A stretch of 64,000 nucleotides of DNA from Pseudomonas fluorescens HK44. GTDB lineage: Bacteria; Pseudomonadota; Gammaproteobacteria; Pseudomonadales; Pseudomonadaceae. This document shows positions 1 to 8,641 of this stretch, in pieces (position 1 is the first letter of the stretch; each line of letters starts with the position of its first letter). A model generated the notes under the pieces. The model ran no database searches, was not told where the DNA came from, and saw nothing but the letters and a program-made list of their open reading frames with translations. A program made the translations under genes and the position numbers. The stretch spans positions 52,776 through 116,775 of the forward strand of contig NZ_AFOY02000029.1 of the NCBI RefSeq assembly GCF_000217955.3. The letters run 5' to 3'.

Positions 1-282
1 GGCGGCTTTGATGATCTGTTCACGTTTAGCTTCGGCGGTCACTATTAAAACCGGAAGGTGTTTTATACGATCGTCAGCACGCACATAACTCAAAAGATCG
101 ATACCGGACATACCAGGCATATTCCAGTCAGTGATTAGAAAATCGAAACTGCCGTTTTTCAGCATCGGTAGCGCAGTCGTTCCGTCATCTGCTTCATACG
201 TGTTAGTGAATCCAAGATCACGCAACAGGTTTTTTATGATCCGTCGCATCGTTGAAAAGTCATCAACGATGAGGATTTTCAT
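1..282 (-). CDS. cheY: CheY-like chemotaxis response regulator (partial, cut by window edge)
   Basis: The reverse strand from 282 encodes MKILIVDDFSTMRRIIKNLL and continues to the window edge. It has the receiver signature: acidic pair D-D near residues 7-8, the phospho-acceptor Asp in the TDWNMPGMSG stretch and the Thr of LIVTAEA. In Pseudomonas, CheY carries the phospho-signal from CheA to the flagellar motor switch. About 30 C-terminal residues lie outside the window. It sits 60 bases downstream of the fleN-like gene on the same strand. In Pseudomonas flagellar clusters fliA normally lies between fleN and cheY, and no fliA is present here, so this is either a rearranged or an accessory copy. 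Confidence 0.88.
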   Translation of the reverse strand, partial: MKILIVDDFSTMRRIIKNLLRDLGFTNTYEADDGTTALPMLKNGSFDFLITDWNMPGMSGIDLLSYVRADDRIKHLPVLIVTAEAKREQIIKAA

Positions 283-342
283 GTTTTTATTCAATGTAAC
301 CTCTAAATAATTTTCACTATTTACATCAATTGAACGCACTTT

Positions 343-1194
343 TCAACTTAAATCACAAAACGCACGGCTGTCTCGCCGCATTGGCGATGTTAACAATCGC
401 TCATCAAAAAACTTCAAGTGCCCGCACGGACTCACCGGTAATGGCCAAGCATCTATTTTATGCGCTATATATTTGAATGCCAGGGAGCACTGAGAACGAG
501 GAAAAGCATCGTATACAGCACGTTGTTTTCTCACAGCCTTGCGCATGCATTCATCATAAGGCACGGCACCAACATATTGTAAGATTACATCAAGAAAAAG
601 ATTCGTAGCACGGATCAACCTAGCAAAAAGGTTGACCCCTTCTTGGGGGCTTTGTGTCATGTTGACGAGTATGCGGAAACGATTGATGCCGTAAGAATGA
701 CTGAGTATTTTAATCAGCGCATAGGTGTTGGTAAGTGACGTTGGCTCGTCACATACGACCATCAACACTTCGCGGGATGCACGAATACAACTGATAACTG
801 AACCACCTATACCGGAGGCCGTGTCGATGACCAGCACCTCGAGCTTCTCGTCGACATCACCAAAGGCTTGAATTATTCCGGCGTGCTGAGCAGACGTTAG
901 ATGACTCATGCTTTGGCAGCCCGAAGCTGCAGGAGCGATGCTGATTCCGCGAGGCCCTCGCAGAAGCACATCCTGCAGTTCGCACTGGCCCTTGATTACG
1001 TTGGCAAGGTTTTTTTTGGGGGCTAATCCGAGTAAAACATCTACATTTGCCAGACCGAGATCAGCATCAAGCAGCATGACTTTTCGGCCACGCTCAGCCA
1101 ATGCCAGGGACAGGTTTATTGCTACATTGGTCTTACCGACACCACCTTTGCCACCTGTCACAGCAATGACCTGCACTGGATGCATGCGGTTCAT
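343..1194 (-). CDS. fleN: FleN/FlhG-type MinD-family ATPase (flagellar number regulator)
   Basis: The 283-residue product opens MNRMHPVQVIAVTGGKGGVGKT, a deviant Walker A (GKGGVGKT), followed by the MLLDADLGLANVD motif typical of FleN/FlhG. FleN restrains flagellar number by antagonising the activator FleQ and works with FlhF at the pole. Length and N-terminus match Pseudomonas FleN. The C-terminal third (after about residue 230, PRSQCSLAFKYIAHKIDAWPLP) is less typical, so divergence or pseudoparalogy is possible. It precedes cheY on the same strand without the usual intervening fliA. It could be a plasmid-borne second copy that affects motility of the host; that role is inferred. Confidence 0.82.
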   Translation of the reverse strand: MNRMHPVQVIAVTGGKGGVGKTNVAINLSLALAERGRKVMLLDADLGLANVDVLLGLAPKKNLANVIKGQCELQDVLLRGPRGISIAPAASGCQSMSHLTSAQHAGIIQAFGDVDEKLEVLVIDTASGIGGSVISCIRASREVLMVVCDEPTSLTNTYALIKILSHSYGINRFRILVNMTQSPQEGVNLFARLIRATNLFLDVILQYVGAVPYDECMRKAVRKQRAVYDAFPRSQCSLAFKYIAHKIDAWPLPVSPCGHLKFFDERLLTSPMRRDSRAFCDLS

Positions 1195-1439
1195 TTCTCT
1201 TACCTCTTAGTCACTTAGGGTTGTGACCTTCTTCTGTCTTCGACATTTAATATAAGGCGGTTTTTCTGCCCTGATTGTGGTGAAGCACGATTTTATGTTT
1301 TGCTAATTTAAGCTGATCAAACTGATTGTAAAATCCCGTCGATTTGCGCCTTAGTCCCTGTATTTTCTTCAAGCTATCCCGGATAACAAAACTGACGCAT
1401 TAATGATAATCGTTTATTTTTTAAGTATCGTTTTAATTG

Positions 1440-2162
1440 TCAATTTCCTGGTGTTATCCAGCCTCTCACATTGTAATCTTCGTGCAGCTTACTAACTATT
1501 TTTGCGGCTTCTGATTTGCTTTTGTAAGGTCCAACGACAATAAAATCGTTTTCCAATCGAATTGTTGGTAAGTGCATTATCTTAATCGCTGCAGCAGATT
1601 TTTTACGGGTTAACGCGCTAGATAGCGTAATTTCTATCACCCAAATGGCGGCGATTTCGGTTAAGCGATTTTTATTCTTTGAATGCTTTATTAATGCGCT
1701 GCATTGAAAGCATAACTGATACGATAGCGGCGTTAAAACCGGTCTGAGAGAGCAGAGATGAAACGGTTTTTCCGATACATTGCTAGCCGATTTTTTTCTG
1801 CGAAAAAACATCACTAGCAATCCCGCCAACCCTATAAATCCTCCTGCTACCAGCAGGTACCGTAACCAAACAGTCATGGAATTTATATCTCGAAAGTCAG
1901 CGTTATCTGATGTATTTTCTAAATCCGTAAATTTAGATGAGGTGAGAGTTCCTAGATTGCTTTGTAGATCGCCAAATTTCTGGCTTAGCAGTGTTCTTAA
2001 AGAGGCATCTTCAGCATGGTTAATTTCTAATGTACTGCTTGAATGTCCATGATTTTTCTCAGAGCACCACACAATAGTATTTTTTGTAAAAAATACCGCT
2101 ACGAGTACTAATGCTTGTATGATCAATCCAAGAATAATAATTTTTGAGTTTAGATTCCACAT
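1440..2162 (-). CDS. Hypothetical inner-membrane protein with SPOR-like C-terminus
   Basis: The 240-residue protein has a hydrophobic N-terminal segment (residues about 7-25), a polar stretch, and a second membrane helix near residues 103-120 followed by an RRKK stop-transfer. The C-terminal 35 residues (FIVVGPYKSKSEAAKIVSKL) resemble a SPOR-type peptidoglycan-binding repeat, in which a beta strand is followed by a helix that counts sequential side chains. The gene is more AT-rich than its neighbours. No family name can be given. It stands alone, 245 bases upstream of fleN, with no obvious operon partner. The middle part (residues 130-195) has no recognisable fold and may contain decay. Confidence 0.55.
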   Translation of the reverse strand: MWNLNSKIIILGLIIQALVLVAVFFTKNTIVWCSEKNHGHSSSTLEINHAEDASLRTLLSQKFGDLQSNLGTLTSSKFTDLENTSDNADFRDINSMTVWLRYLLVAGGFIGLAGLLVMFFRRKKSASNVSEKPFHLCSLRPVLTPLSYQLCFQCSALIKHSKNKNRLTEIAAIWVIEITLSSALTRKKSAAAIKIMHLPTIRLENDFIVVGPYKSKSEAAKIVSKLHEDYNVRGWITPGN

Positions 2163-2315
2163 AAAAACCCCCTATAGAACTCTGAAGTAGAGCAGTCTAT
2201 CCAGGTCCATAGCAGGGCCTCTTCATCGAACGATGGCCCCACGGAAAACGGCATTTTTTCAAGATTCACATCAATTTTTTTCAACGACCAGCGCCTTTAA
2301 GAGAAGTTTTCCGTC
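2163..2315. other. Intergenic stretch leading into an IS5 remnant
   Basis: I see no gene here. The right end (from about 2290) already resembles the terminal non-coding sequence of the IS5-family element found inside luxA. Confidence 0.4.
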
Positions 2316-2567
2316 TCACAGGCGCACCTCTCCTGCGATCAAAAACTGATTTTGAGCCATCCATAGGGCTTGATAGAGCAAACATCGTGGTCAGTTTCGT
2401 GGTGCTCTAACCAACCCTCTGCAAAGTTCCTTTGCCCTCGGATAATGCGACTCGATCAACGCAATCAAGCCATGGCCCAACCCGATCCATTTCAATCAGG
2501 AAACGTTCGCGGCGGGTCTGCTTACGCTTGCCAGCGTACTCGACGTCGGAAAGGACATCTGCTTCAT
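2316..2567 (-). pseudogene. IS5-family transposase remnant, internally deleted and frameshifted
   Basis: The reverse strand starts MKQMSF, as does the intact IS5-family transposase in luxA (34722-35699). A one-base frameshift then leads into EYAGKRKQTRRERFLIEMDR, which is also shared. After about 50 codons the frame jumps, by an internal deletion of most of the catalytic domain, to a C-terminal tail LYQALWMAQNQFLIAGEVRL that matches the luxA copy's ALSNLWMVRKRLLNAGEVRL. No DDE core remains, so it cannot transpose by itself. It shows that this IS group was already resident in the host or plasmid. A second degenerate copy lies at about 8.93-9.11 kb, on the other side of the 6-kb mosaic transposon. 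Confidence 0.8.
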
Positions 2568-2784
2568 AGGTTCCACAGTTCGATTCGGAGGACATGCTAT
2601 ATCACCAGGTACAGCGGGCTTTTCAGGCCCCCCCAAGAAGTGGCATTTTAGCATCAAACTGGGGGGGGGCGTAATATTGGCGTCAATATAAAGACAAGTT
2701 TCTGATGAAAGACCGACATCATCGAGGGCTTCTATCGCTATCCAGCGGCGCCTCTCTAGGGATGGTCTGAAATAGCCATGTGTG

Positions 2785-2789
2785 CTTTT
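2785..2789. repeat. Left target-site duplication CTTTT of the mosaic transposon
   Basis: The five bases CTTTT immediately precede the GGGGTCATGCC terminus at 2790. The same five bases follow the opposite terminus at 8858-8862. Five-base duplications are the hallmark of Tn3-family transposition. Confidence 0.85.
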
Positions 2790-2989
2790 GGGGTCATGCC
2801 GAGATAAGGGAAAATTCACTCATTTGGTCTGCAACTACTTGTTGGGATTGAAAATTCCTGAGACAACGCGATTTGCGTGCGCGGCTTGTCCGAGGTGGCC
2901 CTCCATTCAGGAGGACTTGAGGAGGATTGCACGGAACAACCGTTTGCGAAGCAAATGTCCTAATTTTTGCCTTAACTCGGCACGCCCCC
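2790..2989. mobile_element. Left miniature Tn3-type element (TIME-like), 200 bp
   Basis: It starts GGGGTCATGCCGAGATAAGG and ends with the inverse of GGGGGCGTGCCGAGTTAAGG, so both ends carry related Tn3-type terminal repeats. The core between about 2872 and 2945 has no coding signal. The inner five bases following it (TTCAA, or CTTCA if one terminal C is excluded) do not match CTTTT, so the element did not insert here alone. Confidence 0.8.
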
Positions 2990-2995
2990 TTCAAC

Positions 2996-3055
2996 GCCTT
3001 GGTCGAGGAGCCCGACTTTGAGTGGGCATTCATCGACGGTACCTATCGCCAGTAG
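2996..3055 (+). pseudogene. IS5-superfamily (IS427-like) transposase scrap
   Basis: Nineteen codons read ALVEEPDFEWAFIDGTYRQ then stop. The D-x-EW-x-FIDGTY pattern is the first catalytic Asp region of IS427-type DDE transposases. Nothing more of the gene remains. It lies directly inside the left miniature element. Confidence 0.5.
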
Positions 3056-3059
3056 CGAA

Positions 3060-3290
3060 GGGGATTTGACCTGTCAGTTAAAGGTGTCTGGTCGTGACGA
3101 GCTAAGTCTTTTAGCTCAGGACTTCAATACGTTTACCGGAAAAGTGCGCCACTTGATCGGGGAGATGCTCGGCTCTGCCCAATCACTGGGGCTGGCGGCA
3201 GCGTATCTGCGAGATAACGCCGGTGTGGCCCAGCAGCAAAGTGCTCAGCAGTCGCAACAGATGGAGCACCGTTGTCCAGAGAATGCAGCT
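3060..3290 (+). pseudogene. Methyl-accepting chemotaxis protein fragment (HAMP region)
   Basis: The frame GDLTCQLKVSGRDELSLLAQDFN is the second helix of a HAMP domain and runs into the start of the signalling coiled coil (VRHLIGEMLGSAQSLGLAA). No membrane sensor and no conserved signalling tip are present, so this is about 75 codons of a once larger receptor gene. It is wedged between the miniature element and the 3' end of the porin gene. Confidence 0.7.
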
Positions 3291-3322
3291 AGCTCGCTAT
3301 TGGCTCTGGCGAGCGGTGGGCC

Positions 3323-4594
3323 TTACCAGAGCGCTAAGGTGTAGCCCAGAATCAGGCGATTCTCGTCAATATCCGTTGTGAGGCCATTACCAGATCTAAA
3401 AGTCACGTTACGCCAGCGTAGGTTCAGCCCCTTTAGGCTACCACTCTGCACGACGTAGGCGAGGTCAGTATCGCGTTCCCACTCCTCGCCGCTGCGAGTC
3501 GTCGCTGTCCTGACATTACGGCCGTCGACGTAGCGGGTCATGAAAGTTAGTCCGGGAATACCTTGGGCGACGAAGTCGTAGTCATACCGTAGTTGCCAGG
3601 AGTCCTCCTCGGCTCGAGTGAAGTCGTTTAGGGTCACCAGGTTGACCACGTAGGCCGCTCCGCCGTTGAGGAAGGGGAAGGCACTATCGCCGGATAAGGA
3701 TTGCCAGGCCGCGCTGACCTTATGGGCGCCGTGGCTGAGACTGAATATGCCGTTGAGATTTTGGTTGTCGATCTCACCCGCGCGCTGTCTTCCATCGCCG
3801 CTGCTGTCGAAGTAACGGATATCGCTGCGCAGGCTGAAACCACCGGGCAGCGATTGGCTATGCACCAGACCGATGTAATGCTGACGGTAAATCTGATCGA
3901 GTTGACCATAATAGTAGCTGATGGCGAGCTGCGGACTGATTGCGTAGCTGCCCCCGGCAAAGTCGAAGTGATCGCTGCTGGCAGCGCCGTAACCGATGTC
4001 GTCATTGCTCGACGAGTCGCGCAGATTGGTGCGGGTCAAGCGGCCGCCGTCGACAGTCAGACCCTCCACGTCCAGGGAAGTAAACATGCCGCCCTGGAAA
4101 GTCGAGGGGAGCAAGCGGGTGTCGTTGTAGATGGCAATCGGCAGCAATGGCTGCAAGGTGCCCAGACGCAGCACGCTCTTGGAGACGCGTAGCTTAGCAG
4201 TCAAGCCCAGCGTGCTGAACTCGTCGGCCGGTTCGTGGCTGTCGGGGCCATATGGCAGCAGACCGGTTCCCCGCCGGTCAGGGCTGGAGTCGAGCTTGAC
4301 CCCCAATTTCCCGAGGGCATCGAGGCCAAATCCGAGCGCGCCATCAGTGTAGCCAGACTCGACCCGCGCCGTGAAGCCCTGGGCCCATTCAGCGGCCATG
4401 GCCTGCCGTGCATTGTCCTGACGGAAATCGCGGTTGAGGTAGAAGTTGCGCATTTCAATCCGGGCCTTGCTATCATCGATGAAGCCGGCCGCCATGGCCG
4501 CAGAAGCCATAAACAGATAGGGGGCGGCGAACAAGCACGCGAGTGGGCGCGATCCAATCAATTGGATGTGGTTCATTGTTTTTATTCTCGACAT
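3323..4594 (-). CDS. OprD-family substrate-specific outer-membrane porin
   Basis: The 423-residue product has an N-terminal signal peptide (hydrophobic residues about 14-35 ending ASAAMAAG) followed by GFIDDSKARIEMRNFYLNRD, the standard opening of mature OprD/Opd/Occ porins. It ends in a beta strand NRLILGYTLALW with a terminal aromatic residue, as outer-membrane barrels do. OprD-family channels admit carboxylates, amino acids or aromatic acids. The gene points the same way as the downstream-coded MHS transporter and M20 hydrolase, so it probably serves uptake of the same substrate. An unrelated, decayed OprD tail (NRLIFNYTWKLL) occurs between nahG and nahT. Substrate cannot be told from sequence alone. 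Confidence 0.9.
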   Translation of the reverse strand: MSRIKTMNHIQLIGSRPLACLFAAPYLFMASAAMAAGFIDDSKARIEMRNFYLNRDFRQDNARQAMAAEWAQGFTARVESGYTDGALGFGLDALGKLGVKLDSSPDRRGTGLLPYGPDSHEPADEFSTLGLTAKLRVSKSVLRLGTLQPLLPIAIYNDTRLLPSTFQGGMFTSLDVEGLTVDGGRLTRTNLRDSSSNDDIGYGAASSDHFDFAGGSYAISPQLAISYYYGQLDQIYRQHYIGLVHSQSLPGGFSLRSDIRYFDSSGDGRQRAGEIDNQNLNGIFSLSHGAHKVSAAWQSLSGDSAFPFLNGGAAYVVNLVTLNDFTRAEEDSWQLRYDYDFVAQGIPGLTFMTRYVDGRNVRTATTRSGEEWERDTDLAYVVQSGSLKGLNLRWRNVTFRSGNGLTTDIDENRLILGYTLALW

Positions 4595-4811
4595 GATTTT
4601 TTAAGAAGGGGCAATGCTTAGTGCGGGCGGCCCCGGCTGCACCGATTACAGTCATTGAGCTTATGAACTGCGCGAGTAGTGGACACGCGACAGTTCGGCA
4701 TCGAAGGGCCTTACGATTAATGCAGACTAACGATGGCGACTCACTGTCTTCAGCCCCTTCGAGGTGCGCACAAGATCAGCTTCCACCACCGGTATAGTCG
4801 ATGGCCTTCGC

Positions 4812-6179
4812 CTACAGGCCTTGAGTGGCCGCACGGCTGCGGGGCACGGCGGCATTCGCCGGTTGCACCGCTGGTTCCACTGAGCCTCCATCATCGACGA
4901 CCTCAAGATGTACCTTGTGCGTACGATCGGTCAGGAAAAAGGCCGCTACCAAGCCAAGGACCACGGCAAACATCACGTAGAACACCGGTGCAATGGGAAG
5001 GCCAGTCGTGTGAATCAGCCAGGTCACGATGAACTGGGCAAAACCACCGAAAACCATCACCGCAAGGTTGTATGCGAGCGCGAGACCAGTGGAGCGCACG
5101 CCGGCGGGGAATTGCTCCGCCACCGCAGCGGAGAACGGTCCGAAAAACACGGCGAGCAGCGTGCACAACACCACCTGCATAGTCATGAGTCGACCGAACG
5201 ACGGTGCTGCATGTACCCAACTGAACAATGGATACAAGACGACGAGGAGTCCGGCCGTCGCGGCAATGATCAACATCCTCCGACCAACGCGGTCGGACAG
5301 AGCCCCGAATACCGGCATCAGGAGCGTCAGTAGCGCGACGGCAATAACCTGAGCGGTAAAGGCTTCGGTCAGCGGCAAATTTAATTGCTGATTTGCAAAG
5401 GTCGGCATGTAGACAAGAATCACGTAGAAGCTAACGGTGCCGCACACGGTGAGCGCCATAACGGTAATCACCTCGCGCATATGATTACGCAGCATACGAA
5501 CGAGCGACTGTTTTTCCTTCGGCGCTTGACGAGCTTCTAGGAAGGCATTGGTTTCCGACAGATGACGGCGTATCCACAAACCGACCGGGCCGATGATGAG
5601 ACCGATAATGAAGGGAATGCGCCAGCCCCAGGCGTCAAGCGCCTCCGGCGATAATCCACGCGTAACCAGTGCGGTAATCGCGGCACCACAGAACACCGCT
5701 AAGCCCTGGCCGAACATCTGCCAAGAACCATAGAGTCCGCGGCGATTGGGCGGTGCACTCTCGATCAGGAAGGAAGTGGCACTTGCGAACTCTCCACCGG
5801 TAGCGAACCCCTGCAGCAACCGCGCGAACACGATGAGAAGTGGCGCGGCGACACCGATCGCAGCGTACGGCGGGGCAAATGCGATCAGCGCGATGGCCAC
5901 TGTCATCATGCCGATGATCAGCTGCAGTGCGGCCTTGCGCCCCCTGCGGTCGGCGTAGATACCGAGTAGAACGCCGCCGACTGGACGCATGAAAAAGCCG
6001 ACACCGAATGTCGCCGTTGTCATGAGTAACGAGCTGTATTCGCTTTCGGCGGGAAAGAACAGCCGCGAAATAACCACTGCGAGAAAGCCAAAGACGATGA
6101 AGTCGTACCATTCCAGCGCGTTACCGATAACGGCCGCAACAATCTGGCGCTTGGGGGGCGCTGCGTTTTGTTTGCTCAT
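4812..6179 (-). CDS. MFS metabolite:H+ symporter (MHS family)
   Basis: Starting at the ATG at 6179 gives 455 residues beginning MSKQNAAPPKRQIVAAVIGN and containing the MHS signature ALEWYDFIVFG, GxxADRRGRK between helices 2 and 3, and about 12 hydrophobic segments. Upstream in-frame codons to 6425 overlap the hydrolase gene and are unlikely to be used. MHS carriers (proline, shikimate, citrate, alpha-ketoglutarate, dicarboxylate types) import organic acids with protons. The gene follows the M20 hydrolase on the same strand with a 58-base gap and precedes the porin. Together they look like an import and hydrolysis cassette. The exact substrate is unknown. Confidence 0.88.
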   Translation of the reverse strand: MSKQNAAPPKRQIVAAVIGNALEWYDFIVFGFLAVVISRLFFPAESEYSSLLMTTATFGVGFFMRPVGGVLLGIYADRRGRKAALQLIIGMMTVAIALIAFAPPYAAIGVAAPLLIVFARLLQGFATGGEFASATSFLIESAPPNRRGLYGSWQMFGQGLAVFCGAAITALVTRGLSPEALDAWGWRIPFIIGLIIGPVGLWIRRHLSETNAFLEARQAPKEKQSLVRMLRNHMREVITVMALTVCGTVSFYVILVYMPTFANQQLNLPLTEAFTAQVIAVALLTLLMPVFGALSDRVGRRMLIIAATAGLLVVLYPLFSWVHAAPSFGRLMTMQVVLCTLLAVFFGPFSAAVAEQFPAGVRSTGLALAYNLAVMVFGGFAQFIVTWLIHTTGLPIAPVFYVMFAVVLGLVAAFFLTDRTHKVHLEVVDDGGSVEPAVQPANAAVPRSRAATQGL

Positions 6180-6237
6180 GCTGCCATCTCCACAATAGAC
6201 ATTGTTTGTTGTTATAAATGTGAGTGATGAAAACGAT

Positions 6238-7446
6238 TTATTCGCTGAAGAACCGCTCACCAAGCGCCACCCAGAAGGCCGCGCCAGGTGCCAAACAGGC
6301 ATCATTGAAGTCGTAATGAGGGTTGTGCACACTGCAAGGGCCGAGGTGCTCGCCAGCGCCGAAACCGTTGTCGCCGTTGCCAATGAGCAGGTAACAACCC
6401 GGGACCTGCTGCAAGATGAAGGCAAAATCTTCGCTACCGCTCAAAGGCGGGGAGTCATCCACTACCCGCGCCTCGCCTACCAGTTCGCGCGCGACCTCGA
6501 CCGCGAGGCGAGTTTCATGCACGCTGTTCACCAGGACCGGATAACCGCGCTCGTAATGCACTTCGCTAGCAACGCCGAAGGCTGCAGCCTGCCCTTCGAC
6601 CAGCCCCCGGATGCGCGCTTCGAGAAGATCACGTACTTCGGGCCGCAGGGCACGCACGCTCAGTTCGATCTCGGCCATTTCCGGGATCACGTTGTAGGTA
6701 TTACCCGCGACGATACGCCCCACGCTGATGACCGCAGCGTCGATCGGATCGACGTTGCGACCAACGATGGTCTGCAAAGCGAGTACTGTCGTTGCGGCGG
6801 GCAGCATCGGATCAACGGCCAAGTGCGGCAGTGCACCGTGCCCACCCTTACCGTTGAAGCGGATCAGCACCCTATCGGACGAGGCCATGAAGGACCCCGA
6901 GCGAAAGCAGAAATGGCCTGTCGGGACTCCTGGGTAATTGTGCATTGCGAAGACCGCATCGCAAGGAAAGCGTTCTAGCAGCCCCTCGTCGAGCATACGC
7001 CGCGCCCCGCCACCACCGCCCAGCTCTTCGGCCGGCTGAAAAATCAGATTCAACGTACCTCTGCCCGTCAGGCGTCCCTCTCGGTGCATGCGCCCGAACA
7101 CTTCCGCGGCTCCTAGTAGCATCGCGGTGTGTCCGTCGTGACCACATGCATGCATTTGACCCTGCGTGCGGCTCGCCCAGGGCAGGCCGGTCAGTTCCTG
7201 AATCGGCAGCGCGTCCATATCAGCGCGGAGACCAAGCCTCGGCCCGCCCTCGCCCCAGCGCAAGGTGCCTACTACACCGGTAGTCGCGATTCCGGAATGC
7301 ACCTCGTAGCCCCACTGCGCCAGGCAGTCAGACACCAGCCGGCTTGTCGCGAACTCGCTGAAGCCGAGTTCAGGATGCTGATGGATCGTATGCCGCCATG
7401 ACTTCATCGCGGCTTCGTTAGGGGGAAACAAATCGAATGTATTCAT
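6238..7446 (-). CDS. M20-family amidohydrolase (hippurate hydrolase/N-acyl amino acid type)
   Basis: The product (402 residues from the ATG at 7446) carries the M20D features HQHPELGFSEF near the N-terminus, GLRADMDALPI, MHACGHDGHTAMLLG (metal ligands), FQPAEELGGG (catalytic Glu pair), and PPLSGSEDFAFI with a C-terminal His. These enzymes split N-acyl or N-aroyl amino acids, such as hippurate, or IAA-amino-acid conjugates, in the cytoplasm with a divalent metal. A longer start at 7485 is possible but would shrink the divergent promoter. The LysR gene at 7528 is transcribed away from it and is probably its regulator. The released acid could feed aromatic catabolism, but this is inference. Confidence 0.9.
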   Translation of the reverse strand: MNTFDLFPPNEAAMKSWRHTIHQHPELGFSEFATSRLVSDCLAQWGYEVHSGIATTGVVGTLRWGEGGPRLGLRADMDALPIQELTGLPWASRTQGQMHACGHDGHTAMLLGAAEVFGRMHREGRLTGRGTLNLIFQPAEELGGGGGARRMLDEGLLERFPCDAVFAMHNYPGVPTGHFCFRSGSFMASSDRVLIRFNGKGGHGALPHLAVDPMLPAATTVLALQTIVGRNVDPIDAAVISVGRIVAGNTYNVIPEMAEIELSVRALRPEVRDLLEARIRGLVEGQAAAFGVASEVHYERGYPVLVNSVHETRLAVEVARELVGEARVVDDSPPLSGSEDFAFILQQVPGCYLLIGNGDNGFGAGEHLGPCSVHNPHYDFNDACLAPGAAFWVALGERFFSE

Positions 7447-7527
7447 GCGCTGATCATAAAACTTGCAGTGCTTATTGGAAGGCATTACTTTTTCCGAGAT
7501 GACAACTAAAAGGAATCACTAATTGCC
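7447..7527. promoter_or_regulatory. Divergent hydrolase/LysR intergenic region
   Basis: This is an 81-base gap between oppositely oriented genes, the usual site of LysR autorepression and co-inducer-dependent activation of the neighbouring operon. I see an AT-rich core but cannot define a confident T-N11-A box. Confidence 0.4.
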
Positions 7528-8418
7528 ATGAAGGACCATCAGCTCAAAGCTCTGATTCAGGTCGCCGAATCCGGCTCAATCCGCGCTGCCGCGCGGGCAA
7601 TGAACCTCAGCCAGAGTGCGCTAACGAAAGCCCTGCGCGAGCTCGAGGATGACGTCAGCGCGGAACTACTCATGCGTAGCTACAAGGGCATCGAGTTCAC
7701 TCCAGCGGGCAACGCGCTGTTGGTTCGCGCGCGCCTTGCTCATTCGACGCTTGACAAGGCGCGCGAGGAGATTCGGCTGTTGCGCGGCGGTGCTGGCGCT
7801 CGAGTAGCCATCGCCTTGACGCCGCTGGTAGCGGCAACGATCCTCCCGCCGGTCCTGACTGAATTCCGCAGTATTTATCCCGACGCAGCGCTAAGTCTCG
7901 AGGAAGGACTGTTAACGCACGCCATACCGGGCCTCCTAGAAGGCAGGCTCGATTTCGCGGTCGCGCTGGCTAACCCGCGGGATCTACCCTATGAGGTGAA
8001 TTTTGAGCTGTTGATCGAGGTTCATGCAGCGCCCACCGGCCGCCACGGTCACCCGCTAGCGAATGCGCAGACATGGGCAGAATTGAAGAATGCGAGTTGG
8101 GTGCTGAACCTCTCTGACGGGAGCTTGGGCAATCACCTAGTGCGGTGGCTCGCAGCCAACGGCATCGACGCTCCAGCGAACATGGTGTGCTGCGCCTCGC
8201 TGACCTTGATGCTTGAACTGATGCGCCGCACTGACCACATAGGCTTCGGACCAACAGCCTTGCTCGGCGATTCCTTATTTGGTGCCGGACTGCAGCAGCT
8301 CTCCGTCACTCCCCTGCCGCCACCTATGTCACTCGGAATCCTGAGCTTGCGAGGCGTGCCACTGGGAACGTCAGCAAGAGTGCTGGCGGGGCTTTTCGCC
8401 CGCAGCCTTCGGAGATGA
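7528..8418 (+). CDS. LysR-family transcriptional regulator
   Basis: The 296-residue protein has an N-terminal winged helix (MKDHQLKALIQVAESGSIRA, then LSQSALTKALRELEDDVSAEL) and a periplasmic-binding-like effector domain from about residue 90. It is closest in style to AbgR/CynR-type regulators of amidohydrolase operons. It is divergent from the M20 hydrolase gene and likely controls the hydrolase-transporter-porin set in response to the substrate. It is the last cargo gene before the right miniature element. Confidence 0.9.
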   Translation: MKDHQLKALIQVAESGSIRAAARAMNLSQSALTKALRELEDDVSAELLMRSYKGIEFTPAGNALLVRARLAHSTLDKAREEIRLLRGGAGARVAIALTPLVAATILPPVLTEFRSIYPDAALSLEEGLLTHAIPGLLEGRLDFAVALANPRDLPYEVNFELLIEVHAAPTGRHGHPLANAQTWAELKNASWVLNLSDGSLGNHLVRWLAANGIDAPANMVCCASLTLMLELMRRTDHIGFGPTALLGDSLFGAGLQQLSVTPLPPPMSLGILSLRGVPLGTSARVLAGLFARSLRR

Positions 8419-8465
8419 CCCGCTGCGAGAACTACACTTTCGCAGCGTGGAGGGGAAATTATCTG

Positions 8466-8640
8466 CTACGCAGCAAGGTGTAGCTTTCTGATCAGATCAA
8501 GCGCCCCCCGCACCTCACCAGCCTGCTGTGGGTTGATTTCAAGATCACGACATAGCCTTTGCCAACCTGACAAAACTTCCAGCGTCTGCTCGATGATGTG
8601 ATCCACTTTCAGAAATCTCGCAGACTTTGGCAAGTGTTTT
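8466..8640 (-). pseudogene. C-terminal fragment of an unidentified protein, cut by the right miniature element
   Basis: The reverse frame reads RFLKVDHIIEQTLEVLSGWQRLCRDLEIN to a stop at 8466, with protein-like amphipathic helices. The upstream codons run straight into the inverted repeat at 8642, so the N-terminal part is missing. It could be the tail of a HipA-like kinase, but I cannot confirm that. Confidence 0.3.
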
Positions 8641-8641
8641 A

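Noticed and set aside
2661..2669. Run of nine G as a phase-variation tract
   Set aside because: It is not inside or just ahead of any intact gene, so no switching function can be supported.
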